Assembly (NCBI GenBank): GCA_026874595.1
Contig: CM049317.1
Location: 15,735,382 to 15,799,381 of the forward strand
Reading direction: 5' to 3'
From: Sipunculus nudus
Lineage: Eukaryota > Annelida > Sipuncula > Golfingiida > Sipunculidae
DNA length: 64,000 bases
Shown here: positions 26,601-39,873 of the stretch, piece after piece
Layout of the letters: every line of letters begins with the position of its first letter
Numbering within the stretch: the first letter of the stretch is position 1
Notes under the pieces: generated by a model
Seen by the model: the letters and a program-made list of their open reading frames with translations, nothing else
Databases searched by the model: none
Told to the model about the DNA's origin: nothing
Translations under genes and position numbers: made by a program

Positions 26601-27055
26601 ACAATTGCTAACATTATTAATCTCTGTGGTATTACAGGACCCAGGATGTATGAGCGCCTTCCTAGCAGGTTATATATGTAGTATATGTAGAGTTCATTAT
26701 TGTGTTAGCGGGACCAGCCGGGATCTGATAATTAGCGGCAGACAGAAATGAGGACATTTACCTGGAAGAGACGGAATTGATTTCTGATAATTCATTGTTA
26801 TAGTAGCAGCATTATTATAATTTTATCCGAATAACGTTCCATTGTCAGTTTCCCGATTTACACCCACGCTGGTAATGTATACATGTATAGGTCAATTAGG
26901 TTTGGTTGTATGTATGTATGTGTGTATCTGTTCATGTATGTATGAATGTATCTATTTATGTATTTAGTATATCTTCTCTCAATCTCTTCCTCTCTCTGTC
27001 TATCTCTCATTTGTCTCTCAGTCTTTCTGTTTCTGTCTATCTATCTGTCTGTCTG

Positions 27056-27057
<2 letters not shown>

Positions 27058-27120
<63 letters not shown>
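27058..27120. repeat. Compound (CT)n(AT)n microsatellite
   Basis: CT dinucleotides followed by AT dinucleotides, lying 30 bp before the second solo LTR. Confidence 0.95.
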
Positions 27121-27124
<4 letters not shown>

Positions 27125-27149
27125 TTGCATGCATGTGTAAAATGTCATA

Positions 27150-27974
27150 TGTTACAGCTGTCTGTTTTAATGTGCGCAGGAGTGTTACATGTGTCTGTTA
27201 GACAAACATAGTTCGTTGCCATGGGAGACGTGCGAGTTGGCCTGGCTCGCGTGTGGGGTCTGAAGTGTAGAAACACCGCGTTCTTTGTTCTAGATGTTTC
27301 AAGTCTGTTCCTGTAACGTGTGTAAAGTACTTTGGAGTTTTCCATTTCTAGTATTTTTGGATAAAAAGTTATAAATAGGGGCTGTGTTTAGAGCCGGCAG
27401 AGAGAAGAGAGAAAATATTCAAACGGACACGGAAGAGTTTGAGTCAGTTTTTGGACCTTTCCGATAATTGCAGAACTTATAGATATTCTTCGAATTTGTA
27501 TCGGATTATATAAAGTCTTCAGTTTGCCTTTGGGGTTATTGCCAGAACTTCACTTTTGGATTACAACAGATTGATTTCGAGATTACATTGGATTATTATT
27601 CTCTGAGAAGATTTACGTGAACTGTTCATCTTGGTTATATGTTTTAAAAGATTTGTTGAGCTGTGACAGTGGTGGTATTCAGAATCAAAGCCTAGGAGCA
27701 CTTTGGTACTGTACACTTTACTTGTTATACTGTGTAATTGTATTGATTTACTGTAATACTGTTGTTATACTGTGTAATTTAGTGTATTGTAATGTTAGGA
27801 TTGTTTGAAGATAAAATTATAATTATTTGTTAACAAAAAAACACTGACTTCTTTATTCATTCCCCTAAAATTTCAAGCTGCCTAGTGTTACAGAATCTGA
27901 AATTTTTTTTATCTCCGTAACAAAATTTATGCTCGTCACGACTACGTGTTCTGTTATTATTAGGTTCCGTTACA
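27150..27974 (+). mobile_element. Solo LTR, copy 2, with CATA target duplication
   Basis: Length 825 bp, homologous to 10701-11565 in the same orientation. It starts TGTTACAGCTGTCTG and ends CCGTTACA. CATA occurs directly before it (27146-27149) and directly after it (27975-27978), a 4-bp target duplication that marks this as an independent insertion. TATA box GTTATAAATAGGGG lies near 27368, and an A-rich polyadenylation region in the 3' third. Shared blocks include GCCATGGGAGACG and CACGACTACGTG. Confidence 0.85.
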
Positions 27975-28281
27975 CATACAATATCTGAGACATTTCTAAG
28001 TTTTTTTCTTGTTATTGATTGTTGTTTATTGTTATTGATTGCCAAACAAGTGTGAAAAAGTAGAATTGATTATGTAAAATTGTTGAGTGTGGGAGATATT
28101 TGATTTAGAACTGGAGAGTACTTGACGAGTACTTGCTCAAAACGGGTTGAAACTAATACAACAGCAGTGCAATACTGGAGTAGGGCGTGACCCGGAGTTA
28201 AGATGTCTTTTTATATTAAAGGTGTCTTCTGAGTTCTGTCAAAACGCGGACCCGATTACCACGAAACTTGTGGTGTGATCC

Positions 28282-28304
28282 GGGGGGGGGGGGGGGGGGG
28301 GGGT
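28282..28304 (+). repeat. Poly-G tract
   Basis: About 22 consecutive G residues. Confidence 0.9.
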
Positions 28305-28335
28305 TCTCTTTTTTTTCATCCGCCGAAACCTCTTT

Positions 28336-28788
28336 TTAAAGGGACATAGTCAGGGGCAATATTATGCCTACTCTTTCACACTATCAGTTCACCTTTGCTC
28401 AATATAAACGTTTCGGGGCAAAACAGCTCTGCGTGCTGGTAAACACAGTCCGCGTGTGTATGTTTACGATACCAAGTCCGCCATACCGGAGGTCCGATTG
28501 TGAGCCGCAACATGCCATGTTTCTACTTCTTGGAACATGTATTACATTTTTGGACCAAGTCAGTCAGGGTATCTCCTGATTGACACGTATTGTGGCCCGG
28601 CGATGCACGCACTGTGTTTATGTTTACACCTACGATCGCGCCCGGTCCACTGTTATTAACACTCGTTTATTGGAGTAAGCAAACGCTTCTAGAGCAATAT
28701 TTTGGCAGGTAAAAATTTATTTGTACAAGTGTATAAGCTATGTTTAACATTAATTCAACATGCTTTGTAGGTGATTAGGTCCCTTTAA
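28336..28788. mobile_element. Non-autonomous inverted-repeat element (TTAA ends), copy 2
   Basis: The left end reads TTAAAGGGACATAGTC. The reverse complement of the right end reads TTAAAGGGACCTAATCACC. The 453-bp length and terminal sequence match the element at 6363-6821. The interior has no transposase. Confidence 0.65.
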
Positions 28789-29084
28789 GGATTTCAGAAA
28801 AAAAATATTTGCGGCTTGGAACGCGCAACCCCCCCCCCCCCCCCACACACACACACGCTTTCTGGACCTTGGGACCTTTTTCAGAGTTTTCATTAGTCTT
28901 CCGGGGTAAGACTACTCCTTTTCCTAATTCCTAGATATGCCCCTGCAACGGAAGTTCGTATAAAATGTTTGGTTGATCCGGATAAAGGGGCTTATCCAGC
29001 TTGATTGTTGTTTACCTTGGCGGAGGTATGCGCTCCAATGAGTGTATTTCTAGTTTACATCAACATTTACATCATCGTCTTCTG

Positions 29085-29320
29085 TGGTCTGTGGGTAGAA
29101 CACATGGTTCAAGACCGGGAGTTCGTGAGTTTGAATCTCAACCGAGGTGCCAGGAGTCACCGGGCCTGTTTAATATCAGTATATAAATGAAAGGAAGTCT
29201 GTTCAACTGAATTGTCACGTAGTCCGAAAGGGAATGGAATTCTGCAGATGGGAATGCATAATTAAGATATGCTTAAATACAGGCGGTTACCTCGACCGAC
29301 ATATTATTGAAAAAGAATGA
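29085..29320 (+). mobile_element. tRNA-derived SINE-like element
   Basis: The head resembles a tRNA: an A-box-like region near 29087-29105 and a B-box-like GTTTGAATCTC at 29129-29139, about 40 bp apart. The body carries the same TAGTCCGAAA, CTGCAGATG and GCGGTTACCTC blocks as 7600-7735, followed by an A-rich end. It would be transcribed by RNA polymerase III. It is not a functional tRNA because the cloverleaf arms do not pair. Confidence 0.55.
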
Positions 29321-32300
29321 AAACGGTAATCTACCTGGATCGAATAAAGGAAAGACTTGAATCATTATACATCATATGCTGAAGACTTGTATGATCGATA
29401 CGCACGATGCGTTGTTGACACTGCGTAAAGATGACCACAGCTGCGTCAACAGTCCTTAATGAATGCGTCAGCATACAGAGTACAATGCTCTGACCGGGAA
29501 GTAAACAAACTGGCGACAGGCTTTGATTTGTTAATTACTGGGTACTGTTTGGCATATTTATGGTGTGCGTGTCAGTTGGGTTGTTTACAGTAATAGCTTT
29601 GCTCTAGGCGTTTGATGAGATACTAAATTTGAAAAAAGCTGTGACAATGGAATTAAAAAATCTCTTCTGCTTAATAGAGGTACGGGTTTGTTACTGCTGA
29701 ATGTAAATCATTGCAACAGGTGACTGTGACACTGTGTTTATCTTGGACAGTGCCGTCGATTTATCCTCAATGGTGAGGCGGATGACTCATTCGTGGGAGG
29801 GATGTGTTGGAGAGGGTGTGTGTGTGTGTATGGGGGGGGGGTTACATTTTTATAAACCAATGACTTTTGAAATATCACATTTGTTTCTAGTTGCAAATAT
29901 CTTACAATCAACATGGGCGTGCGCAGGATTTTAGCATGGGGGGGGGGGTTTGTATCGACTATGAATCTCATTACATTTATTTTTTGGGGGATTGGAACAC
30001 CCCCCCCCCCATTGCATCAGTAAATTGCTCCCTTGCTTCTATGTATCAATTTTGGATATTCTAATTCCTATTCTTTTTAATAGATACATTTAACAGGCTG
30101 TACACAGGTGCAAAAACTAGGCAAGCTTCTTATGCCTTATTGTTTGCCAAGGGTGTTCTCATGCTGTTCTGCATTGTGTTGTGCATGTGAAGTGGCTTAA
30201 ACTTTGGATCAAACTTTTCTACTGTCCTACTTCGAGTCGGGGGGGGGGGGGGGGGGGGTTGACAGTCACTGACGATTGGTTATATGTCTGTTCAATCAAA
30301 TTATTAAGATTAATTAAAGATCAGTGATGTTTTAGTAGAAAGGCAATATTTTATTCAGTTTTCTGGAGATGATATTTTAAAGCTTTGAATAAGGCTTTAT
30401 GCAGGGCCTCAGAGAGAAAATTTTCGAGAGGGTAGACCTACAAAAGGGTTGATAAAAGTTGATAACCGACAATATTTATATATATATATATAGCGTGCAT
30501 ATATAAGGAGCACGGGGTTTTTAAACAAAATTAAAGCGATCCCCCACCTACCCATGCACACACAAAGAAAAGCATACAGATAAATAAAAAAAAAAAATTA
30601 AAGGGGCCTCTCCACTTAAATGTTTTATATTCAGCGTGAATAAAAAGTATATTTCCTTCCTTGTATAATTCTATTCACGAACACTTAACAAAAGCAACTA
30701 CCTGATCTATATACTAAAAACTGAGTAAAAGAATAAATTGAAAACAAACGGCATGTTCCTCCGGAATGAAAGACTACGCTTTCCATGGCCCTCCGGACCA
30801 TTGTGAAATGAAAGCAAATTACTATTAATTTTGGTTAATTTCTTCCATGCACGGGTCTGTTGTACTAAGTATAAGATTTACCATAATGTTATACCGTAAC
30901 CCAACGGGTTAAAACCTATATATAAGCTCTAGCTAATGTTATTTTAAACAAATGAGAGATTTTAATTTGAGACCTCATCGTCAAGCCTGTTCTTCTGCCC
31001 TAGGAAATTTTTGGGCCGAGTCATCATAGGCCCTTCCGATCACTTCTGATTAAAACTATAAGCTAACACCAAAGAGAAAAAAACAGTCTCGCATTAACAA
31101 GCATTTAACTGGGCATGGGCCCTATAGGAGACAGAGCCCGAGCCATGACAGCTATATAATTGCAAGTTTACATAAAAGCCAAAAGAGATTTTCCCATTTT
31201 CAAGTATACTATCTGGTGTTCTTCACATAGGACACCCTGACTCCATAGAAACTCTGTATTTACGTTTCGTAAAACACGCGACTTAATCATTTTCGAGCTT
31301 TTTTTGTGCCTTATCGGAAATTCCTAGGCTGAAATAAAATTAAGTGAGACTTCTACATTTTCACACATTTCATTTGGCCCTATAGGAATTCCTGGCCGGT
31401 ACGGGTCCTTTAATTTATAGGCCCCTCAGTTTCGATTAAAAACTCTTAAAACATGCTTCTCCAATGACAAACGGGATGTGCATTTCTTTCGCCCTATATA
31501 GGACTGTCTTGTCCCAAGCATAACACGACATGACTCATGCATGAGCAGCAGCTTCCAATGAGGACTTTTTTTGGTCCACCACAGCTACTAGAGGGTGTCA
31601 TCCTATACTTTTACTAAATTAAAATATTTTTAACTTAAGGCCTGGAACTTACAAATGTAACTTTGTTAGATTATTTTGCAAAAGGCTTAAGCATGCACGT
31701 CCTGACAATTTACGAAATTTAGTGCCCTTAAAAATTTGTTGAACAGATTTAAGGGGGGGGGGGGGGCGCTCGTGCGCATCCCTCTAAACACGTCCCTGAC
31801 CAAGGTTATAAGGTTCTTAAGGATAAGATATAATGTTTTTGAGTATAGTTAGTTCCAAAACATCTCAATAATTTGAATGACACACTTAGGATATTATGTA
31901 TTTGTTTACTCAACACATATATTATGGCTTCAGTCTCACCTTCATCTCATGTCATATTTTACCATATGATTATAATAAGCAACTTCTGGTAAAATTAGAT
32001 AAAATCAGACAAAATTGATCATTCACTTTTTTTTTTAAATATTTATTTTAAATCTTGTTACCTGAATAGCACGTGGGGAGATTACGTCGATCATCCTCTA
32101 TAATTGTAAAAAAGGGGGCTATGTATACCCCGCTCCCCCTGTATTGACGCCCTTGGCCTATTGGAGGGGGGAGGGGTTACCTGCAACTGGGGAAGCATTG
32201 TTGCAGGGCTTTTTTTTTCTGATTAAGCAGATTCTAATAAGTTTTTCCGTTATATGATGTTCGGTCGATCGCCTTTCACTAAATCCCTCGCCCACCAACA

Positions 32301-32974
32301 AAGTGCCAGGTCCTCCACTATTCAGATGTAGTCACAAGCATTTCTGATACTTCTCGTCCTATAAACTTAGACAAATCCTGTCATTTTCTGGCTATTTCAG
32401 TAAATTTTACAATTGTTAGCGCGACAGCTCAATCATAGAAGCAGTTTTCGCCAAAGGCAAAGGACCTATTGGTTAACACGAGACCTACTTCAGTAAAATC
32501 TTTAGAAACCTTGGTTTTCTCGATACAAAATGGTAGTTTTCTTAACAAACCACCAGTTCTATATAAAAAGATATTTTGCAATATATGCTCGCCGCAGGAG
32601 GACTGCTTAAATGGTTCCCATCCGTCCATCCATTGGTCCCGCCCCTTTCAATACTTTTACAGACTTACTCCAATTTGATTACAGTCTACGGCTATGCCGC
32701 GTGACCATAGCCTGGACAGGAAACTTTGATAGGTGTTTTTTTTTCTCGTAATCTCGGAGAGTTAGACCTTTCGTTTCCATCACATCGGGGTAGTCTTTTG
32801 ATGTATTACAAGGCATTCAGTGGGGGAACGGGAACTATTCTTCTTAATGAGGACTCTCCTGATTTTCCGGGTTTGGTAGAAAAGTCTATGGTTTAAAATT
32901 ATTAGTTCAGTAGTATCAAACGTCATGAGTTCATTCTGTTATATTGTCAAGAGCCTTTTCCTAATAGGTTCAGA
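29321..32974. other. Intergenic, nothing coding
   Basis: Poly-G tracts lie at 30239-30258 and near 31753-31766. A hAT-like fragment (reverse of GGGCGTCAATACAGGGGG) lies near 32120-32155. No supported exon or RNA gene. Confidence 0.35.
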
Positions 32975-33185
32975 GAGACCTGGAGAGTCGAGTGGTAAAA
33001 CGTTCGGCTCTCTCCGCCCGCGACCCGTGTTCCATTCCCGGCGTGGCTATGAGAGCGGGTGATTGTGGCCCGTCCAAGGTCTGTGTTTTTCCTCGAGTTA
33101 TCCGGTTTCTCCATCCCAGGAAATTACCGAACGCCACCACTTGAGCCGTAATAAATAGTTATTATAACTGGTTGTACAATCCAGG
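32975..33185 (+). mobile_element. Second tRNA-derived SINE type
   Basis: An A-box-like GTCGAGTGGTAAAACG (about 32987-33002) and a B-box-like GTTCCATTCCC (33029-33039) are followed by a body with ATCCGGTTTCTCCATCCCAG. The spacing and the 3' body fit a tRNA-headed SINE. It is unrelated to the 29085-29320 family. Confidence 0.5.
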
Positions 33186-33795
33186 TAAATTTTATGACAT
33201 AATATAAACTATTCACTATTCTACAGTTCCCAGTTGGCAGTCTCTATGAACTTCTTTGATTTATTCAAAATCATTACCGCGGCGCAAAACGCAAGCGATG
33301 TTATAGAATGAACCACCATAATAAACACATTTTTTTATACCCACAGTATCATATACCAGATCAAACACAGTCATGATTTTCTGCTATAATGTACGGGCAT
33401 CGAATATGTTTTGACGTAGGAATGATTTATGACGCGATATATGAAAAAAACCCTTCAATGTTTGTTACATGTGCCATAACCTTTTATGTGTGTGCCGAGC
33501 TCGCTGTTGAAATAAGGTAATATTTGTAAGTTACGAGTGAGTCACCATGACAACCAGCCTCGAAACTATTTAAGTAATTTGTAGGCAAACGGTTCAAATG
33601 ATTGAAACACTAAAAACATCGCGCCGGATTATATATCAAAATGGAGTCTTTGTTACCCATGGATGATGAATACGATGTCAAATAAAGCCTTGATTTTTTA
33701 CACACATAAGAAATGATTGATGCAGAGCAAATTGTATATTGTACAGGTTTATTAAAAAATTTATAGTGTCGGAAGCGTCGAGAGATAACTTTATT

Positions 33796-34140
33796 GCCTC
33801 CACCAGGAGAGTTTGGTTTCATCCCCTTTCGTATGTGTGTTTCAGTGTGGGTTTGTGTGTTTGTTCATAACATAACTCACGCAATTATTAACGGAATCTC
33901 AGGGAATTTTCAGGGCATTTCGGAAATGGGCATATGAAAAATCGATTAGATTTTGGCATGGATCCGGCACATGATCGGGTTCAGGTACGTCGTCAAAGAA
34001 TATTCACAAATGTAGAGTCACTTATGCACGAATGAACTTGGGTTTATGGGCCAAATGAATGAAGGCAAAATCGGTTTTGGGTTCATTTTACAATAGGGGC
34101 TCCCTTATAGCAGCGGCTTGCATTTCATAGAATGCATAAT
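33796..34140 (+). repeat. Dispersed element, copy B
   Basis: It begins CACCAGGAGAGTTTGG, continues through GTGTGTTTGTTCATAACATA and GGGCATTTCGGAAATGGG, and includes a single monomer-like segment (TCACTTATGCACGAATGAAC then GGGCCAAATGAATGAAGG). It ends near GCTTGCATTTCATAGAATGC. It is a single-copy counterpart of the segment amplified at 40441-46500. Confidence 0.75.
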
Positions 34141-34920
34141 TCTATAGTTTTATATAACAGTGTAGTGTAGAGCTGTGTCCGCACTATAAACCATACTCAC
34201 CGAAAAAAAAACTATTGGATATAAAGTCAAACTGCCTCACAATAATTAAAGCTGTAGCGATACATTAATTCACGATACAATACGTATCACGATACTTCAT
34301 TTTCGATACAATATACGTTACGATACTAATAATTTGTAATGGAGTTTAGAGTTCAAGCCTTGTTCTTTGTTACAATTTACTGTGAAGTTTCCTCCTCTCT
34401 TCAGAAATAATGACACATAAACCTTAATTCTTTAGCTTTATTGATCTTGCGGTGGTTAGCCAATCAGACGCTGGTTAACTTATTTCTGGCCAATGACTGT
34501 TCGTCTTACACGCACAGGGCCGCTGACTGTTATTAAAACCGGATATTGCTGGTTAATTGTCAGACATACTGTTGTATAGTTATATATATCGTCAGCGTAT
34601 TGATATAGGGTCATCTCGCGATAAAGATCCGTTATTTTACACTGTATCGCAAGGTATTGGTACTCAGGTGCAACGTTACAGCTCCACCCACAATCCACGT
34701 TCTGATCACGTGGCCTCAGTATTTATTCGGTGTTTGATAAGTATCGGGCGAAACGCTTTCAGGAGGTGGTTTCTGAAATCTGGGTGACTGAAGATGTTTT
34801 TGCTTTATTGAGCTGGGACCCCAGCCCTGTTCGCTTCTTAAGCGTAATTTTGATGGAGCCGATAGACGAGATGCCACACAAGCCAAACAGGAAACCACGA
34901 GAGGCCGCCACCGTGTTTCC
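34141..34920. other. Intergenic, nothing recognised
   Basis: A CACGATACAATACG-type A/T repeat lies near 34270-34330. Short plus frames up to 34930 have no recognisable motif. Confidence 0.35.
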
Positions 34921-34933
34921 GCACCATTGACCG

Positions 34934-34965
34934 TATAAAAACTACAGCGTCCAAAGCAAGGTAAA
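34934..34965 (+). promoter_or_regulatory. Weak candidate TATA promoter upstream of the ACE gene
   Basis: GTATAAAAA begins at 34933, in a locally less AT-rich stretch. A possible splice donor (ACA|GTGAGC) lies at 35025/35026. It is about 4.9 kb upstream of the ACE start codon on the same strand. A TATA-like word alone is weak evidence in AT-rich DNA. Confidence 0.25.
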
Positions 34966-35099
34966 AACCGGCACCGATCTCAGCGACAGGAACCAAGTCA
35001 ATCTAAAACTCGTGCGAACTTTACAGTGAGCGATCGTTGTTTTCATCATCAGCAGGTTTCTGAATTCATGACCACGCTTTTCCCGCCAGAGTATACTTT

Positions 35100-37992
35100 G
35101 ATTGATTTATTATACGCAATGTTAAATCTTTAAGATATTCAGTTGAGGGACACATAGTATATATCAGGGTATGGTTATTTCATCGCGCTTTGGACAAGGA
35201 GGGGATAATTTTCTGTTATTTTAAAATAAGCAAAGTGTTTACATATCGAGGACCCCCGGGAACATCTTACGTCTCATTATTGACATATGATACAAATGAT
35301 TTGACATTTTAACAATTCCAGTTCTCGATTTACAGGTAACATAACATGATATGCCATTTAAAAAAATCTTTGCTTTAGAATTTTGCCATATGTAAAGATA
35401 CCCTAAGCTAATGATATAAATTGCTGTTCATCTATACTGGTACTGTTGCATGTGTTTGTGGGGCATCCAATCCAAGACCGAGGTATGTACTATATTCAAA
35501 AATTAAAATGTATGTGAACTAGAAATGAAAGGAAAACCTTCCTGTGTTGCATGCAAAAGATTATAATGCTTATAATTTCGAAAAAAAGGTATGCGCTCGT
35601 CCGCACACGGTGTTGTTCTTTCATTATTCCATGTAAATCAATACTTTTCGTGTTATTATTATCATTATTATTATTATAATCATTATTATTATCGTTACCA
35701 ATTAAATATCATTTCATTACATCTCATTAAGGATTTTCAAACATGTTCTGCCTTTTGTAGATTTTATTGTTAATAATAAGTCGGGTATTCCTTATGAACG
35801 ATTGCGCCTTATTTTAACATTAAATAACATATATCAAAGTAACACCAAGGGCGCTTAATTAAAATCTTGTTTCTTGGAAAAAGTTTTTTATCTGGTCATT
35901 TTAGTAGGATATCAAAATGAAAAAAAAGCATTTTTTAGAAGTGCTGTTTGTAGTAATGTATATATTGCTTATTGCGACGTAGAAAATACCGTATTATCTC
36001 TTGGTACCCTCTTCCTTCAAGGAAATAGTTTAATATAATCGATATATACACAAGGAAAATATGGAAATATATTATTATTTCAGCATGATGGGCTGTAACA
36101 TAAGTTTACAAATATGAGTAATAGATTGGTTATTAGCATAAATTATGCCATAATGTGTAAAATTTACTCAAATGGGGAAGCAAAACATTAAATATGTACT
36201 AAGGATTGGACAGGGACTGCCTGAACTTAGAAAATTGTCTACTGACAAGTTGACATCACTTTAAATGATAGGCAATTAGCACAAATATAGGACAGAAAAG
36301 AGATTAATTTAAAACGAATGGTATTGGGATGATAAATTGTTTTAATGCAGGAAGTCGTAGGAGGGAGAAAAACAGAGATTTTGACAACACAGTATATTAC
36401 TTTGATGCATCCATTTTTATTACCGTAATTAATACTGTCAAATATAATGGTTTTACCGTAAAGAAACCATTAATCCATTTCCGGTTTTTCAACCGCGTAC
36501 CAATAAATTTATCAGATAATTTACTTAAGAATAATAGTTATGAAGCATTTGTAACCCCTTGATAAAATATCATATGATAAAATGACGTAAAAAGGCCGAA
36601 GAAGGCTTGTATTCATACACGGACATCGTTTGAAAAGTCTGTTTCTGCTTGGCATTGAAGTGCCCAGGTCAATTAGTCAACAGAGTAATTGGTCAAACTC
36701 TTCAGGAGACGCAGAAATTACCAGAGCATCGTACAGGTAACCCGGAGCGAGAGCCAAACGGCACAATTTCCCTAAGAGCTGCCATTAGCCCCACCAGCAT
36801 CACTACAACATACTGTGTAAATTTAATAAGCTCTTGCACGACTTTTGTCTCGGAAATTTGACGTCAATCGATCATGGCGTGTTGTGTGGCTGTTGGCGCG
36901 TGTGGCGGGCCCGTTCCTTTGTAACTCGGGAGTATTTGTAAACCTACCAAGTTAATGCCCCCCCCCCTCACCGGTGAACCCTCACAGTGATTACATCAGC
37001 CACTGGAAAATAAATAATCCCTGCGTTAATAGGCGTTTCTACTCTTGCTCTCGATTGTCTGACTCACTGTGTGATGCTGTAGTCACAGTGATCAGCTTTA
37101 CCTACACGAAAAATGACACGTTCGCGATTGTAGGATTATTACATAACTCTAAAGGATATTCAGGTAATAACATATTTATTTATAAGCGAATGACCTTACT
37201 TGACACGGCATGCAGCCGGCAGGACTTTCATTTTCTTGATACTTAAACGTTAACTATACAATCATATGATCGTGATGATTAATTCAGGATCGGCCTTAAT
37301 TTCCAGTTTGCTACATAGTTACCAGATCTTAGGTTTAATGTTATTTTTTTGGTCAAAGTGATTCAGAAATAATGGCAAGATATTTGATACCATAAACATG
37401 AAACTTATAGTCGTATAGTCGAATATGTGAATTACAAATATTTTTTCCAAAATATACGATCCATTAATAGACCAGTGAGATCCAGTGAGAAAAATATTAT
37501 TGTTATAACATATTGGGGTAAAAGCGATAAGAGCTATTATTAAACCCCAATGGGATGTGCTAAATATAACTTGTTTTCTTTTGGTTAAGTTACAAACTAT
37601 TCATTATTCCATTTGAACTTCAGAATTGAATTTTAATATATTATCAAATGATTTTGTTTTTAAAGTTTCGTTATAATATTACATGGTGCAATTTCGACGA
37701 AATTAAGGTGCGTCAGAATCACTACATACATTTTTATTGACACCTGTATTAGCTGCATTGCATGTTTAAACATCGATTAAAGTATTTATATGGTAAGGAA
37801 TTCCCCGTCGTCTTCGTTCTTTGTCACGGCGGCAGCACGACAGTCTATTATACGAGTTCAGATGAGCTATATACGTCCTATTAATATTGATGAGAATGTT
37901 TACGTAACGAGGCAGAGCTCTCAGTGGTTTGGCTAATTCTGGTTTCCTGTATTCTGTAATCTGAATTGACAATATCTCCATTATCAGGTATG

Positions 37993-38052
<60 letters not shown>

Positions 38053-38688
38053 TAATGAGGCATAAAAGTATAAAGTATATAACTGGTGCCAATAACAGAG
38101 GTTTACGTGCGGTCTGGAAACTGCCCTATAAAGCACATGCACCTATTGTGATGTCAGTGGCTGGAAGTTTCCCTTGGAGCATGAAGATAGAGAACAGATG
38201 TATCAAGATGATATTATGCAAGTACAGGTCTAATGATTAACTTGTTCCTTTTATGGCTTACAGAGGGAAACATGATTTTTTTTCTAGTTTTATTTGTAAT
38301 GATCTAGGTTATTTATGTGAAAATAGGAAACTGACGAAAATACGAAAATACGAAATACGGCATCACTGACATTGCCAATTTTGATCCAAGTTTTGTTGGT
38401 TATTTCATCATATATATATATATATATATATCAGACCTTTAGCAGATAATAATAGATGCATCAGACGCTTTTGAATAAAAAATCGACATTATATTATTTA
38501 TCTTGATTGAAGTGAATCGGATTAGGTCAAACATTGCTGATCGATTGATACATCAAAATATAAAGGTATTCCAGTACAGCGAAACCTGTGTAATAAGTCC
38601 ACCCATGGGACTGGTCAAAAGTAGTCTTCATTAACAGATGGATTTAGGAGTATATAATATATATGTTTTATATATATATATATATATG

Positions 38689-38735
<47 letters not shown>

Positions 38736-39820
38736 CTATGATACATTGGACAGTGCTGTTGAAATATCAAAGATATAATTACCAAATTCTATAAATTAAC
38801 TTTTTGAAGAGGTTATTCTGGTTTCACTTCATTTGCTTCATTGAAATTCTCAGGTAAAAGCCAGGCACTCTTGTCACAGAAAATATCGATTATTTATCAA
38901 TAATGTCATGAGGATAATCAAAATAACATTTCTCTATAATCAGCCTTACCTTCTATCGAAAGTTTGTCGCCGATATGGTCGTCATGTTCCCAACTGCCGT
39001 AGTACGCATGCGCATATCTGTCAGAAAAACGGCCGGTAATCGAACAATAAATTGCTCCCTCTGGCTTTGTTTCAGGAATTATTTAGAAGGAAGAACTTGG
39101 TCAGTTATTAGTTATTAGTGACCAGTTATTACATTAGCTCAAAGCTGGTACCATATTTATACTTCGCCCAGGAGGGATAATGTTTTTATTGTCGTTTCTT
39201 GGGGTGCCTGTTGGCAACTTCTGCAAAAAAAAGTTATTAACAATCTTTGGTAAACTTTTGTTGAGGGCTAGGGCACCCCAAAAGGCGGTTTGAACGAGTT
39301 TTCTTGCTTTGTTATGATTTTGTTATTATGTTTTGCTTTATTATAAATTACCCAGTGATGAAGCTTGTATCTTGAGTACAATTCAACCATCTGAGGCTAA
39401 AACAAATTTTGTTTTGATCCAATAGGGGTTTTTTTCTTTTTGCTTTTCCGTTTACAAGAACTATAAATGAGGTATTTTAATTTTTTACCTGATGATGATT
39501 ATGTTAATAACTGCTCAAAGACAAGCAAAGTAATATTCAGGAAGTATTTTGAAATTTGATGTCCCAAATTAACCCCATTTATGCTATGACTTCCTGAACT
39601 CGTCCATGTTTGATCTTATTGACTGGACCGACTATTTATATAATTTTATCAAACCATTTAAACTTGTTCATTATAGATTTGAGCAAAAGTCGTCCAGTAT
39701 GATTTATCCAACTAAAAAGTCCAAGGTGATCGCATTTGAATTTGGCCATCTGGAGTGACACAATTCGACCTGATACCATCAAATTTGAAATCGTCCGTAT
39801 AAATCTAGAGGACGTGCATA
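35100..39820. other. Upstream region of the ACE gene, no exon seen
   Basis: It holds (AT)n tracts at 37998-38049, 38411-38431 and 38662-38731, a poly-C at 36958-36967 and a CAGCGAAACCTGTG transposon-end fragment near 38575. No coding exon is supported. Any 5' non-coding exon of the ACE gene would be expected here or further left. Confidence 0.35.
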
Positions 39821-39857
39821 CTTTGTATAAATTTCAGAGACTTTGTATAAATTTCAG
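39821..39857 (+). promoter_or_regulatory. Tandem 17-mer with TATA-like core and acceptor-like end
   Basis: CTTTGTATAAATTTCAG occurs at 39821-39837 and again at 39841-39857, with a 20-bp period. Each copy contains TATAAAT and ends TTTCAG. It could therefore serve as a core promoter just upstream of the ACE start, or as a splice acceptor for a 5' non-coding exon joined at 39858. The sequence does not decide between them. Confidence 0.4.
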
Positions 39858-39873
39858 CGTGCGGAGGTGAAAC

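Noticed and set aside
29087-29160. Functional tRNA gene
   Set aside because: A- and B-box-like words are present but acceptor and anticodon arms do not pair, and the body continues into a repeated SINE tail.
29919-31800. Possible long hAT element between GGGCGTGCGCAGGA-like ends
   Set aside because: The two ends match poorly, no target duplication was found and no transposase lies between them.
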